Source: Flavobacteriaceae bacterium (GTDB taxonomy: Bacteria > Bacteroidota > Bacteroidia > Flavobacteriales > Flavobacteriaceae). From it: 63,004 nucleotides of DNA. Numbering within the stretch: position 1 is the stretch's first letter; the number at the start of each line of letters is the position of its first letter. A model generated the notes under the pieces. The model was not told where the DNA came from. It did not search any database and was given only the letters and a program-made list of their open reading frames with translations. Location: the NCBI GenBank assembly GCA_013214065.1, contig JABSPK010000018.1:1-63004 (forward strand), in the 5' to 3' direction. The position numbers and the translations under genes were made by a program. Of this stretch, positions 53,726 to 61,808 are shown piece after piece.

Positions 53726-54286
53726 ATGAAAGTCAAAAAAAAGACCGTTCTCAATATTCTGTTGATTTTGTTCATTCTTTCTTTTTTCGTGACCCCGTTG
53801 GGCTACTATGGCAAACTCTTATTGAACCGTCTTTTCGCTTTCGCCCCCGATCCGATCGAGGCGAGTGCCAGAGAAAAAATTCCTGACTACGATTGGGAAC
53901 TTAAAGATGCGGATTGGAACTTTTTCAATTTCAATCGTTCGAAGGGAAAGGTGGTTTTCATAAATTTCTGGGCCTCTTGGCGCTTGCCTTCAGAAGCGGA
54001 GTTGAGTGGTATCCAAGAATTGTATGATCGTTATAAGGGGCAAGTGGATTTTTATATCATAACCGATGAGACCCAAGAACCGGTAGAGGCCTTTATGGAG
54101 AAGCACGAATTCGATTTTCCGGTGACCTATCTAATCATCGGTGGTCGCGCTCCACTAGCGGTTGAAGAACCGCCCTATTCCTATTTGCTCGATAAGGAAG
54201 GCAATATCGTTGTACGAAAAGATGGTATAGCCGACTGGGGATCCAGTAAGGTGTATCGACTGATTGACGACCTATTACAAAACTAA
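53726..54286 (+). CDS. TlpA-like thioredoxin-fold protein without the CxxC motif
   Basis: The ATG at 53726 gives 186 residues; a longer frame passes through the poly-C tract from 53696. An N-terminal membrane anchor (VLNILLILFILSFFVTPLGYY) is followed by a thioredoxin fold. The active-site region reads VVFINFWASWRLPSEAEL: where CxxC is expected there is Arg-Leu-Pro-Ser, so neither redox Cys remains. The rest of the fold is intact (FDFPVTYLIIGG; SYLLDKEGNIVVRKDGIADW). It is probably a tethered chaperone-like or regulatory paralogue of the next gene, which keeps CPPC. Confidence 0.85.
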   Translation: MKVKKKTVLNILLILFILSFFVTPLGYYGKLLLNRLFAFAPDPIEASAREKIPDYDWELKDADWNFFNFNRSKGKVVFINFWASWRLPSEAELSGIQELYDRYKGQVDFYIITDETQEPVEAFMEKHEFDFPVTYLIIGGRAPLAVEEPPYSYLLDKEGNIVVRKDGIADWGSSKVYRLIDDLLQN

Positions 54287-54290
54287 AGTC

Positions 54291-54869
54291 ATGAAACCCA
54301 ACAAAGGGCAACTTTCAAATCTCATTTGGATCGGCGTGATCCTATTGATCGTCTTTACCCCAGTGGGTTTTCATGTCAAGGTATTCGCGAACCGAATCTT
54401 GTCTTTTGCTCCCAAAGCGACATTAGAAAACGAACGTGTTTTGGATTCTTACGATTGGCGATTGATGAACCAACAAGGTAAAATGGAAACCTTGGAGGCT
54501 TATCGGGGTGAAGTGTTGGTCATCAATTTCTGGGCAAGCTGGTGCCCGCCATGTGTAGCGGAAATGCCCAGTTTGGTCGAACTTCATGAAACTTTTGGTG
54601 ACCAGGTGGTTTTTCTTTTCGTTGCCAAAGACAATCCGGTTAAAGTAAAACAATACCTCGAAAAACAAGGGTTCCGGATTCCTTTGTATTATTCGGCTAC
54701 CCCGATTCCAGCGCCCCTTTCCTCAAGTAGTCTCCCTACGACCTATATCATCGATTGTCATGGCAGGATCGCGGTGGAGAAAGTAGGCGCCGCAAACTGG
54801 AATTCCGATACGGTACATGAGCTGCTTACAGAACTCATCGATGATGATCAAGAAACCGGAAAGCAATAA
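54291..54869 (+). CDS. TlpA-family membrane-anchored thiol-disulfide oxidoreductase
   Basis: The ATG at 54291 gives 192 residues. The N-terminal anchor (LIWIGVILLIVFTPVGFHV) is followed by a thioredoxin fold with the redox motif WASWCPPCVAEMP and the cis-Pro region SLPTTYIIDCHGRIAVEK. It presumably reduces periplasmic disulfides. It follows a paralogue lacking these cysteines by four bases and overlaps the converging cruF gene by 22 bases. Confidence 0.92.
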   Translation: MKPNKGQLSNLIWIGVILLIVFTPVGFHVKVFANRILSFAPKATLENERVLDSYDWRLMNQQGKMETLEAYRGEVLVINFWASWCPPCVAEMPSLVELHETFGDQVVFLFVAKDNPVKVKQYLEKQGFRIPLYYSATPIPAPLSSSSLPTTYIIDCHGRIAVEKVGAANWNSDTVHELLTELIDDDQETGKQ

Positions 54870-55492
54870 AAATAGCCGAAGAAAAGCAGTTGTGCCGCGT
54901 AGAGGTTCCATGCCAAAAGCTGGTTGCCCGGTGTTAGTTTGACTTGACGATGCGTCAGATGTAAAAGCGCCCCGATAACGAACCATGCCAAATAATTAAG
55001 TAAAGGAACCCCGCCCTCAAAGGCCCAAAAATCAAAGGCAGGGGCACTTTTTTCCATAAGGAGGTCAAGTCCCACCATCAAGAGCGCCCCCAAAACGATT
55101 TTCAAAATCAGGTTGTTTGTTATCCGTTCGGTCATGGTGGCGGTAATGAATACCAACAAGGCCCAATATGAACCTATCAACAAAGGGACCCCACCCCATT
55201 TCGGACCAAGATTCGCACCATAGCTATAGCTTCCGAAGAATAGCCCGTAATTTACCCCAAGCCACTCCGCGGCCATACCCACTGTGAAGAAGAGCAAGAA
55301 AAACACGACTTTTTTAATGGAGTCGATTTTGTGGAACATCCCGAAAATAATCAGACTGATCAATAAGTTCAGTGGGGTTTGCCCGATGAACCAATCCGCG
55401 TCTGCAAAGGCAATACCGAGAATTCCGGAGATATGGAAGATCCAAATCGCTGCAACGGCCAAACCGATATGTAAGGATTGTCGCTTACCCAT
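54848..55492 (-). CDS. cruF: carotenoid biosynthesis protein, CruF-like (1',2'-hydratase family)
   Basis: The ATG at 55492 gives 214 residues; a start at 55513 would add seven. The protein has about seven membrane helices and the DUF422/CruF signature regions GMAAEWLGVNYGLFFGSYSY and GLDLLMEKSAPAFDFWAFEG. Family members add water to the psi end of carotenoids, as in myxol and bacterioruberin synthesis. It is the last gene of the crt operon and overlaps the desaturase gene. Function within the family is inferred from its neighbours. Confidence 0.85.
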   Translation of the reverse strand: MGKRQSLHIGLAVAAIWIFHISGILGIAFADADWFIGQTPLNLLISLIIFGMFHKIDSIKKVVFFLLFFTVGMAAEWLGVNYGLFFGSYSYGANLGPKWGGVPLLIGSYWALLVFITATMTERITNNLILKIVLGALLMVGLDLLMEKSAPAFDFWAFEGGVPLLNYLAWFVIGALLHLTHRQVKLTPGNQLLAWNLYAAQLLFFGYFYCFPVS

Positions 55493-56957
55493 GATCGGCC
55501 TGAATGAGGTCACTGGTTATTTTTGCCGAGTAAAGACAGAGTGGAATGCCACCACCCGGATGCACCGACCCACCACAGAAGTACAATCCCCTGATATGGC
55601 GTGAAAAATTCGGTTGTCGAAGGAAGGCCGCGAATTTCGAATTGCTCGCTGCCCCGTACAATGCCCCCTGGTAAGAGCCGGTTTGCCTTTCGATCCCTAT
55701 AGGGTCTAGAACCGATTCGTATTCGATAAGGGGTTCGATCGGTTCGCCTAAAATACGTTCCATTTTTTCCAAAATTCGTCGCTTGACCTTAGGGATCAAT
55801 GTTTCCCAATCCTGGCCTTCATTGGCAGGAGTATTGACCATAACAAACCAGTTCTCTTTTTGAGTAGGGGCATCGTCAGGTGCTGTCTTACACGTCACAT
55901 TGACATAAATGGTCGGGTCGACAGGAACTTCCGCTTTATCAAAAATACTTTCGAACTCGCCGTCGTAATCTTCGGAAAAAAGGATGTTGTGATGATCTAA
56001 AAGTTCAAAAGACTTGGCAACTCCCCAATAGAAAATAATCGCCGCACTGGATCGCTGTTGTTTCAAGCGGAATTCTGGGGCTTTTAGCCCCGGAAGGAGC
56101 CGTCTGAAGGTCGGATACACGTCCATATTGGAGACGACGATGTCGGCCTGTACCTCTTCTGTAGCCGTTTTAATACCACGAACTTCTTTTTGCGAGGTAT
56201 GGATACGCGTCACCGGTTGTTCAAACCGGAATTCAACACCCAACTCTTTGGCAAGTCGGACCAAAGAATTCGTGATTTCGACCATACCACCCTTTGGAAA
56301 GTACGTACCCTGACCCAACTCCAATTGGGGAATCATCGACATGATTCCGGGGGTCTTAAAGGGCGACGAACCATTATAGGTGGCGTATCGATCGAACAAC
56401 TGCACGAGTTTGGGGTTTGAAAAATGCTTTTCGTTCAGGCGATGAAGTGTTTTGAAAATGTCCATCCGACCCACTCGCATCAGTGCTTTAAAGGTGTCGA
56501 AACCCAAATAAGTCTTGGCCCTATGTAAAGATCTCTCCAAGAACAAGGGTGAAGTCAATCGGAGCTTCAAGGCACTCGAATCAAGGTAGCGGTCTATATT
56601 TTTAGTGGCCTCCCCAAAAGTTTCCGAGGCGGCCTTTACAAAAGCATCCTTTGCAGAAGGGGCTTTGAAAGCCGTGCCGTCTTCCCAGTAATAGGTACAG
56701 GAAGCATTCAGTTTGTCGTAATTGAAGTAATCCCTAGGGTCTTTACCACTTCGCTCGAACAGTTCGTCGACCAGATGGGGAAGCGTGAAGAGTGATGGCC
56801 CAAGGTCGAAGCGAAATCCGTTGACTTGTTTCGACCGAAGCTTTCCTCCGGGGGAATCGTTCGATTCAAAAACGGAAACCTCATAACCAGCTTGTCGCAA
56901 GCGAATGGAAGTTGCGATTCCGGCTATGCCCGAACCGATAATAACGGCTTTCGGCAT
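55485..56957 (-). CDS. crtD: CrtI/CrtD-family carotenoid desaturase
   Basis: The ATG at 56957 gives 490 residues; its first base coincides with the crtZ stop (TAATG). The FAD-binding motif is AVIIGSGIAGIATSIRLRQA with FESNDSPGGKLRS. The C-terminal FAD motif is GLYFCGGSVHPGGGIPL. It is a second desaturase distinct from crtI in the same operon. Beside a CruF homologue, it is best read as the 3,4-desaturase CrtD of the myxol/saproxanthin route. A ketolase or isomerase activity is possible but less likely. Confidence 0.82.
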   Translation of the reverse strand: MPKAVIIGSGIAGIATSIRLRQAGYEVSVFESNDSPGGKLRSKQVNGFRFDLGPSLFTLPHLVDELFERSGKDPRDYFNYDKLNASCTYYWEDGTAFKAPSAKDAFVKAASETFGEATKNIDRYLDSSALKLRLTSPLFLERSLHRAKTYLGFDTFKALMRVGRMDIFKTLHRLNEKHFSNPKLVQLFDRYATYNGSSPFKTPGIMSMIPQLELGQGTYFPKGGMVEITNSLVRLAKELGVEFRFEQPVTRIHTSQKEVRGIKTATEEVQADIVVSNMDVYPTFRRLLPGLKAPEFRLKQQRSSAAIIFYWGVAKSFELLDHHNILFSEDYDGEFESIFDKAEVPVDPTIYVNVTCKTAPDDAPTQKENWFVMVNTPANEGQDWETLIPKVKRRILEKMERILGEPIEPLIEYESVLDPIGIERQTGSYQGALYGAASNSKFAAFLRQPNFSRHIRGLYFCGGSVHPGGGIPLCLYSAKITSDLIQADHG

Positions 56958-57406
56958 TATTTTTTGAAGTACTTGAAAGGAACGACCAACATACCGAAGC
57001 ATTCGCCATCATCCTTGCCCAAGTGCTTATGGTGGATTTTATGGGCCCGTCTCACGCCCCTTGCATACCAATTGTTGGCATTTCGGAACAGCTTGAACCG
57101 CTGGTGGATGAAAATATCGTGAACGAAGAAATACGCGATGCCATAGGCCAAAATCCCAAAGCCCAAGGGAAAACCATACCAAAAATCGGTTTCGGCACCC
57201 AGATAAAAACAACTCATACTGACGACGGCATAAAAAATGAAGAAGGCGTCGTTTCGTTCGAACCATGAATCATGATCTTTTCGGTGATGGTCTTTATGAA
57301 GGCTCCATAGGAAACCGTGCATCACATATTTGTGGGTAAACCACGCCATGAATTCCATTATCGAAAAAGTCCCTAAGAAAATGATGATCCAGAGAATTGT
57401 TTTCAT
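56957..57406 (-). CDS. crtZ: beta-carotene hydroxylase CrtZ
   Basis: The protein has 149 residues and belongs to the fatty-acid-hydroxylase-type CrtZ family. Histidine clusters for the di-iron site are seen in FTHKYVMHGFLWSLHKDHHR and RRAHKIHHKHLG. Four hydrophobic segments are visible. It hydroxylates the beta-ionone ring at C3. The gene lies three bases after crtB and overlaps the next start by one base. Confidence 0.93.
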   Translation of the reverse strand: MKTILWIIIFLGTFSIMEFMAWFTHKYVMHGFLWSLHKDHHRKDHDSWFERNDAFFIFYAVVSMSCFYLGAETDFWYGFPLGFGILAYGIAYFFVHDIFIHQRFKLFRNANNWYARGVRRAHKIHHKHLGKDDGECFGMLVVPFKYFKK

Positions 57407-57409
57407 TGG

Positions 57410-58249
57410 TCAGACCAGTTGCAATTTGTAATTGACATATGATTTCGCCAAAAGTCCGAATTTTTGGTAATTCGGCACCCGAATCCGGGTATTTTTTATT
57501 TCCAAAGGTGGGGTATTCTTCAGCTTTTGTAGCAGCTTGTAGTAATATTTATAGGCCGTATATACCCCGAACTTCGCCTCTTCAGGCAATTTTTGGATAC
57601 CGGCATAACCCATTTCGAAATCGGCTTTGATCTCATCAACGATACGACGCTTCGACGCCTCGTCCAATTCCATGAGATTGGTATTGGGAAAATAGGAGCG
57701 TTCCAAGTCTTCAAAATCGTCTTTTAAATCCCTCAGGAAGTTTACTTTTTGAAAAGCGGACCCTAAGGCCATTGCAGATTGTTTAAGGGCTTCATAGCGC
57801 TCCATATCGCCGTTGACGAAAACGCAAAGACACATCAGGCCTACGACATCGGCTGAACCGTAGATATATTCCTTGTATTCAGCGGTGGTTTGGTATTGCT
57901 TCTTGACCAAATCCATACGCATGCTTTTCATAAACGCACGCACCAACTCTATCGGGATGTCGTATTTATGAAAGGTATGTTGAAAGGAATTCAAAATGGG
58001 GTTCAAGCTGATTTTTTCATCAAGCGCGAGTTGAAAGTCCTTTTCGAAAGCTTCGAACAAGCGGGCCTTGTCATAGTCGTGAAAGGTATCGACGATTTCA
58101 TCGGCGAAGCGAACGAAACCATAGATGTTGTAAATGTCGGCACGGATGGAGGTGCCCAACATCTTGGTGGCCAGCGCGAATGAAGTACTGTACGATTGGG
58201 TTACGATCTTGCTGCAATCGTAAGAAACGGAATCGAATATCGCTTTCAT
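57410..58249 (-). CDS. crtB: phytoene synthase
   Basis: The protein has 279 residues. The two aspartate-rich substrate motifs are in RFADEIVDTFHDYD and FLRDLKDDFEDLERSYFP. VVGLMCLCVFVNGDMERYEA also matches. It condenses two geranylgeranyl diphosphates into phytoene, the first committed step. It overlaps crtI by four bases (ATGA). Confidence 0.95.
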   Translation of the reverse strand: MKAIFDSVSYDCSKIVTQSYSTSFALATKMLGTSIRADIYNIYGFVRFADEIVDTFHDYDKARLFEAFEKDFQLALDEKISLNPILNSFQHTFHKYDIPIELVRAFMKSMRMDLVKKQYQTTAEYKEYIYGSADVVGLMCLCVFVNGDMERYEALKQSAMALGSAFQKVNFLRDLKDDFEDLERSYFPNTNLMELDEASKRRIVDEIKADFEMGYAGIQKLPEEAKFGVYTAYKYYYKLLQKLKNTPPLEIKNTRIRVPNYQKFGLLAKSYVNYKLQLV

Positions 58250-59706
58250 TGTTTGGTGTTTTTGGTAATCAGTTCGGCGACCAGTTTCCCTGAAATAAGT
58301 GATGGAGGTACTCCAGGGCCGGGAACGGTCAGTTGCCCGGTAAAAAATAGGTTCTTGACTTTACCGCTTTTCAGGCCTGGCCGCAAGAAGGCGGTTTGCG
58401 ACAAGGTGTTGGCCATCCCATAGGCATTGCCTTTATACGAGTTGTACTCCTTGATAAAGTCGTTGACACAGAAGCTCTCGGTAAATATAATATTTTTTCG
58501 GACGTCTTGACCGGTGCGTTTCTCTAACCGATCGATAATGATGTCGAAATATTGCTGTCTTAAAGCTTCGGTATCTTCCAGGCCCGGGGCTACCGGAATC
58601 AGAAAGAAACCGGCTTCTTGACCGTCTGGAGCCATTTTGGTATCGGTTACCGATGGAAAATTGGCATAGAACAGGGGTTCCGAAGGCCAAGCCGGCGTAT
58701 CATAGATTTCTTGGGCATGCCTGTCGAAGTCGGTATCGAAGAACAGATTGTGGTGCTCGACGCGGTCTATTTTCTTGTCAAAACCTACATAAAACAATAA
58801 AGAAGAGGGGGCAAAAGTCTTTTTATCCCAATAGGCCTCTGAATATTGCCGGTATTTTTTTTCCAACAAGGTCTCGGAGTGATGGTAGTCGGCGCCACTG
58901 ATGACCTTATCGAAACGGTAGTGCTTCCCACTGGTCTTAAGGCCGGTGACCGTTCCGGCCTCAACAGTGATACCGTCAATCGGACTTTCCAAATGAAAGA
59001 CCACACCAAGTTCGAGTGCCAACTGGTGCATGGCCTTGATGATTTCGTACATCCCACCCTCCGGGTGCCAAGTTCCCAGACCGAAATCGGCAAAATTCAT
59101 AAAACTGTAAAAGGATGGGGTCTTGCTCGGTTTCGCCCCAAGGAACAATACCGGGAATTCGAGGGTCGATATCAACTTAGGGTTGGTGAATTTCTTTCGA
59201 ACCTCTTGGCTGATGGTCTTGAAAAACTGGTCGACCCGCAATACGGTGTCCTTGGTCACCAATTCCAATGGTGACAATCCTGGTTTCAAGACGATTTTGT
59301 TGATGGCGATGTCGTAATTTTCCTGTGCCTTCCCGATGAAAGTCCGCAGGTGTTTTGAACTACCGGTTTCAATACGTTCGAATTCCGCACAGATTTTGTC
59401 CATACAATCACCGATCGTCATTTCATCGTCTTCAAAGAATATCTTGTAGGCCGGACTTAGCTTTTGAAGCTTGTAATAGTCAGCGGTTTTCTTTCCGAAA
59501 TCATTGAAAAACTTCTCGAAGATATCCGGCATCCAATACCAACTGGGGCCGATGTCAAATGTGAAGCCTTCTTTTTTCAATTGTCGCGCACGACCGCCAA
59601 CGGTAGCGTTTTTCTCGAAAACATTCACTTCGAATCCTGCCTTCGCAAGGTGGCAGGCCGCTGAAAGCGACGAAAAACCAGACCCTATGATGCCAATTTT
59701 CCCCAC
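58246..59706 (-). CDS. crtI: phytoene desaturase
   Basis: I choose the GTG at 59706, five bases after the merR stop, giving 486 residues; the first residues then read GKIGIIGSGFSSLSAACHLA, the normal FAD-binding start. A longer frame from 59811 lies inside the merR gene. The C-terminal motif is NLFFTGQLTVPGPGVPPSLI. CrtI converts phytoene to lycopene by successive desaturations. GPSWYWMPDIFEKFFNDFGK near the N terminus is typical. Confidence 0.95.
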   Translation of the reverse strand: MGKIGIIGSGFSSLSAACHLAKAGFEVNVFEKNATVGGRARQLKKEGFTFDIGPSWYWMPDIFEKFFNDFGKKTADYYKLQKLSPAYKIFFEDDEMTIGDCMDKICAEFERIETGSSKHLRTFIGKAQENYDIAINKIVLKPGLSPLELVTKDTVLRVDQFFKTISQEVRKKFTNPKLISTLEFPVLFLGAKPSKTPSFYSFMNFADFGLGTWHPEGGMYEIIKAMHQLALELGVVFHLESPIDGITVEAGTVTGLKTSGKHYRFDKVISGADYHHSETLLEKKYRQYSEAYWDKKTFAPSSLLFYVGFDKKIDRVEHHNLFFDTDFDRHAQEIYDTPAWPSEPLFYANFPSVTDTKMAPDGQEAGFFLIPVAPGLEDTEALRQQYFDIIIDRLEKRTGQDVRKNIIFTESFCVNDFIKEYNSYKGNAYGMANTLSQTAFLRPGLKSGKVKNLFFTGQLTVPGPGVPPSLISGKLVAELITKNTKQ

Positions 59707-59711
59707 TTTGC

Positions 59712-60611
59712 CTAAATCGTATTGATCAATCGTTCTATCGAATTGAAGGTTTTGACCGTATGGGGTAACTTTTCCGGTGACAAGTATTGTGCTTGATGGC
59801 CCAGAATCCATAAACGGGATGCTCCTGATACGTTCATTGTTTTGTTGAACTCTTCGATGTATTTTGAAATTTCATCTTTGGTGGGTGACACCGTGAAGTA
59901 GGAGACGAAATGGAGGTTGTCATAATACTTCAACAAATCGATCAAACTCTCGATGGGCATGGTCTGGCCCAGGTAAACCGATTTATATCCTTTCAACACG
60001 ATTTCGTAGTTCAGGAACAATAAGCCTAATTCGTGTATTTCGTTTTCAGGAAGGAACAATACGAAAACCTTGTCTTTTCGAGTCGGTTCGATGATCTGGA
60101 GCTTTTCGGTATTGATGTAGATTTTTTGTTTGATCAGGTTGGTAATGAAGTGCTCGTGCGATGGGCTGATGGTATCGGTCTGCCACAGCAGGCCCAATTC
60201 GTTCAAAAGCGGCATGAATACCTCGTTGAAAATCTCTCGGAAAGAGCGTTCGGAGAGCAGGCTGTTGTAGGTGTTGAAAAAGAGGGTTTGGTCGAAGTTG
60301 ATCATGGAAAGCTTGAAGGCGTTGATCGCATGGCTCTTCTCACTGTTCTTGGCAACGATGCCGCGAACGATAACGGGAATCTCACTTTCCGGTAATTTGG
60401 CAATCTTGGAAATCTTGTATCCGTTGTGGTACAACAGGGTAATGTTCAACAGCTTTTGCAGGTTCTTCAGGTTGTAAGTACGAATGTTCGTATTCGTACG
60501 TTCAGGGGTGAACAAGTTGTAACGTTTTTCCCAAATACGTATGGTGTGCGCCTTGATTCCCGACAGGTTTTCCATATCGCGAATGCTAAAAAGCTTTTTT
60601 ACATTGTTCAT
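59712..60611 (-). CDS. MerR-family regulator with CarH-like B12-binding domain
   Basis: The ATG at 60611 gives 299 residues; an upstream start at 60635 lies inside the promoter. The MerR helix-turn-helix is at the N terminus (LFSIRDMENLSGIKAHTIRI; WEKRYNLFTPERTNTNIRTY). The middle helical bundle has W142 and E152-H153, spaced as W131 and E141-H142 of Thermus CarH. The Rossmann domain has EIHELG, close to the DxHxxG cobalamin motif, with H193 as the likely lower ligand. At the position of the light-dependent upper ligand (H132 in Thermus) there is Gln143. It heads the crt operon and is probably its repressor. Confidence 0.88.
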   Translation of the reverse strand: MNNVKKLFSIRDMENLSGIKAHTIRIWEKRYNLFTPERTNTNIRTYNLKNLQKLLNITLLYHNGYKISKIAKLPESEIPVIVRGIVAKNSEKSHAINAFKLSMINFDQTLFFNTYNSLLSERSFREIFNEVFMPLLNELGLLWQTDTISPSHEHFITNLIKQKIYINTEKLQIIEPTRKDKVFVLFLPENEIHELGLLFLNYEIVLKGYKSVYLGQTMPIESLIDLLKYYDNLHFVSYFTVSPTKDEISKYIEEFNKTMNVSGASRLWILGHQAQYLSPEKLPHTVKTFNSIERLINTI

Positions 60612-60626
60612 TTTTCCAATAGAATC

Positions 60627-60650
60627 GTTAAACAAATTTACAATTTTAAC
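60627..60650 (-). promoter_or_regulatory. promoter and inverted repeat upstream of the crt operon
   Basis: On the minus strand TAAATTTG (60640-60633) matches the -7 box. It lies within an inverted repeat GTTAAA(60627-60632)/TTTAAC(60645-60650). Further GTTAA-type half-sites occur at about 60664-60677. These are candidate sites for the MerR-type regulator encoded directly downstream. Confidence 0.5.
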
Positions 60651-60743
60651 AATACGAACGCCTTAACCAACAGTTAAAATTTGCATTTCTGGGTTAAGGA
60701 AGCACCGAAGAGTGCCGAAAAAACGGAAAATGTAAAGTGGATG

Positions 60744-60827
60744 TGCCCACGAGAAGATTCGAACTTCCACGGGATTGCTCCCACTACCCCCTCAAGGTAG
60801 CGTGTCTACCAATTCCACCACGTGGGC
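60744..60827 (-). tRNA. tRNA-Leu (anticodon GAG)
   Basis: The minus strand folds into a complete class II tRNA. The acceptor stem is GCCCACG/CGTGGGC, the D-arm contains GGTGGAATTGGTAGACACG, the anticodon stem CTACC/GGTAG holds the loop TTGAGGG (anticodon GAG, reads CUC/CUU), a variable arm is present, and the T-arm contains GTTCGAA. The discriminator is A and CCA is not encoded. Confidence 0.95.
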
Positions 60828-60850
60828 ATTAATTTTATGAATGTAAACAA

Positions 60851-60879
60851 AAAAAGTTAAGCTCCCAGCTTAACTTTTT
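60851..60879. terminator. strong bidirectional hairpin terminator
   Basis: The 13-bp perfect stem AAAAAGTTAAGCT/AGCTTAACTTTTT has a CCC loop. It lies between the tRNA-Leu gene and a tRNA 3' fragment. Confidence 0.92.
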
Positions 60880-60880
60880 G

Positions 60881-60902
60881 TGACCTGACTGGGGCTCGAA
60901 CC
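60881..60902 (-). other. 3' fragment of a tRNA gene, probable attachment-site remnant
   Basis: The minus strand reads GGTTCGAGCCCCAGTCAGGT then CA: a T-loop (TTCGAGC), the 3' half of the T-stem (CCCAG), a 7-base acceptor half (TCAGGTC) and discriminator A. The 5' half of the T-stem does not pair (CAAGG against CCCAG), and no other tRNA arms precede it. It is therefore truncated inside the T-arm, which is where tyrosine recombinases leave a duplicated 3' end. Confidence 0.7.
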
Positions 60903-61163
60903 TTGCGGTACAAACCCAATATATACGGTCTTCCTGCAATGGTTCTATCGCTTATGTTAACGACTTGTGAACCAATTTTGTCTAAAATGTCAATTTGAAC
61001 TTTCTGGGACAAAGATAATATTATTTGTTGCTAATTGACAAACCTCATCAAATCATCCCTTTCCAGAGCATTGACCTTTATTTTTTTCAAGGCCAAGCGC
61101 TTCAATTGATATTTTGAAAACCATGAAAGCCCATTCTCCTATCTATTCATTGAATGGCACAAA

Positions 61164-61373
61164 TCATCCGGTTTGGAGCTGTTCACTATTCGGTTGTCTT
61201 GGTTCCATGGAGTCCGCTTTGGAAGCATCCACGTTGCTACTTGTCCCATTTTCGATATCGCTCAATTTCATCTGACTTTCAATAAAAGTATTCCATATAG
61301 GATTATCTAAAGATTTTGCCTTACTCGGGCTGAGATTAATCGGAAGAGCAAGAGGATAACAGGCTAGCGCCAT
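61164..61373 (-). CDS. uncertain small ORF
   Basis: The frame has 69 codons (IWNTFIESQMKLSDIENGTS near the middle). No domain, signal peptide or homologous family is recognised. It may be a decayed gene in the accessory region. The rest of 60906-61690 (outside this frame) contains no gene that I can recognise. Confidence 0.25.
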   Translation of the reverse strand: MALACYPLALPINLSPSKAKSLDNPIWNTFIESQMKLSDIENGTSSNVDASKADSMEPRQPNSEQLQTG

Positions 61374-61690
61374 GTTATTTTTTAATCATCTTTTAATCAG
61401 TTGGTTAGAAGATATCTATCCAGACCTAAACAGTATTTTTGTCATAAAAACCTTGGAAAACCCTGTAAACATTGAAATTTTTTATGATAAATCTTAAGTC
61501 TTGATGTGAAAAAGTGTATGGTAGGAGTGCCCTATTTCGCTGACATTTGTCGCTCATTCTCCCGATTCACGATGTCATCGAAACAGGATCCAGCACTAAG
61601 TTATGTGTAAGGATTTGGGACAACTGTGTTCAAAAATCAAGAGAATTTAAAGTCCATAAAAAAACTCGACTTTGAATCAATTATAAATTG

Positions 61691-61711
61691 TGTACAACGG
61701 TCCGGCTATGA
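61691..61711 (+). repeat. cassette-associated repeat, copy A
   Basis: The core TGTACAACGGTCCGGCTATG is identical over 21 bases to the copy at 62873-62893. It lies about 1.2 kb away in the same orientation. Confidence 0.9.
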
Positions 61712-61766
61712 CCTCTTGGCCAGCGCCGGGCTTTTTTTTGTTAATTGAAGTCAGAAAAAAATGACC

Positions 61767-61807
61767 AAGCGTTAGGCATGGGTTATAGACATTGTCGTAA
61801 AACGTTA
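61767..61807 (-). repeat. cassette-associated repeat, inverted copy E
   Basis: The plus strand holds GTTATAGACATTGTCGTAAA next to ACG, related to the inverted copy at 62361-62397 (TTATAGCCCGTGTTGTGCAG). It abuts the stop codon of the gene at 61809-62249. Similarity is partial. Confidence 0.5.
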
Positions 61808-61808
61808 T

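Noticed and set aside
59707-59811. N-terminal extension of crtI
   Set aside because: It lies within the merR coding sequence, and the FAD-binding motif normally stands at the N terminus.
61771-61777. GTTAGGC, identical to an integron attC core site
   Set aside because: No matching RYYYAAC partner or integrase is visible at the expected distance, so it is not evidence of a class 1-type attC site.
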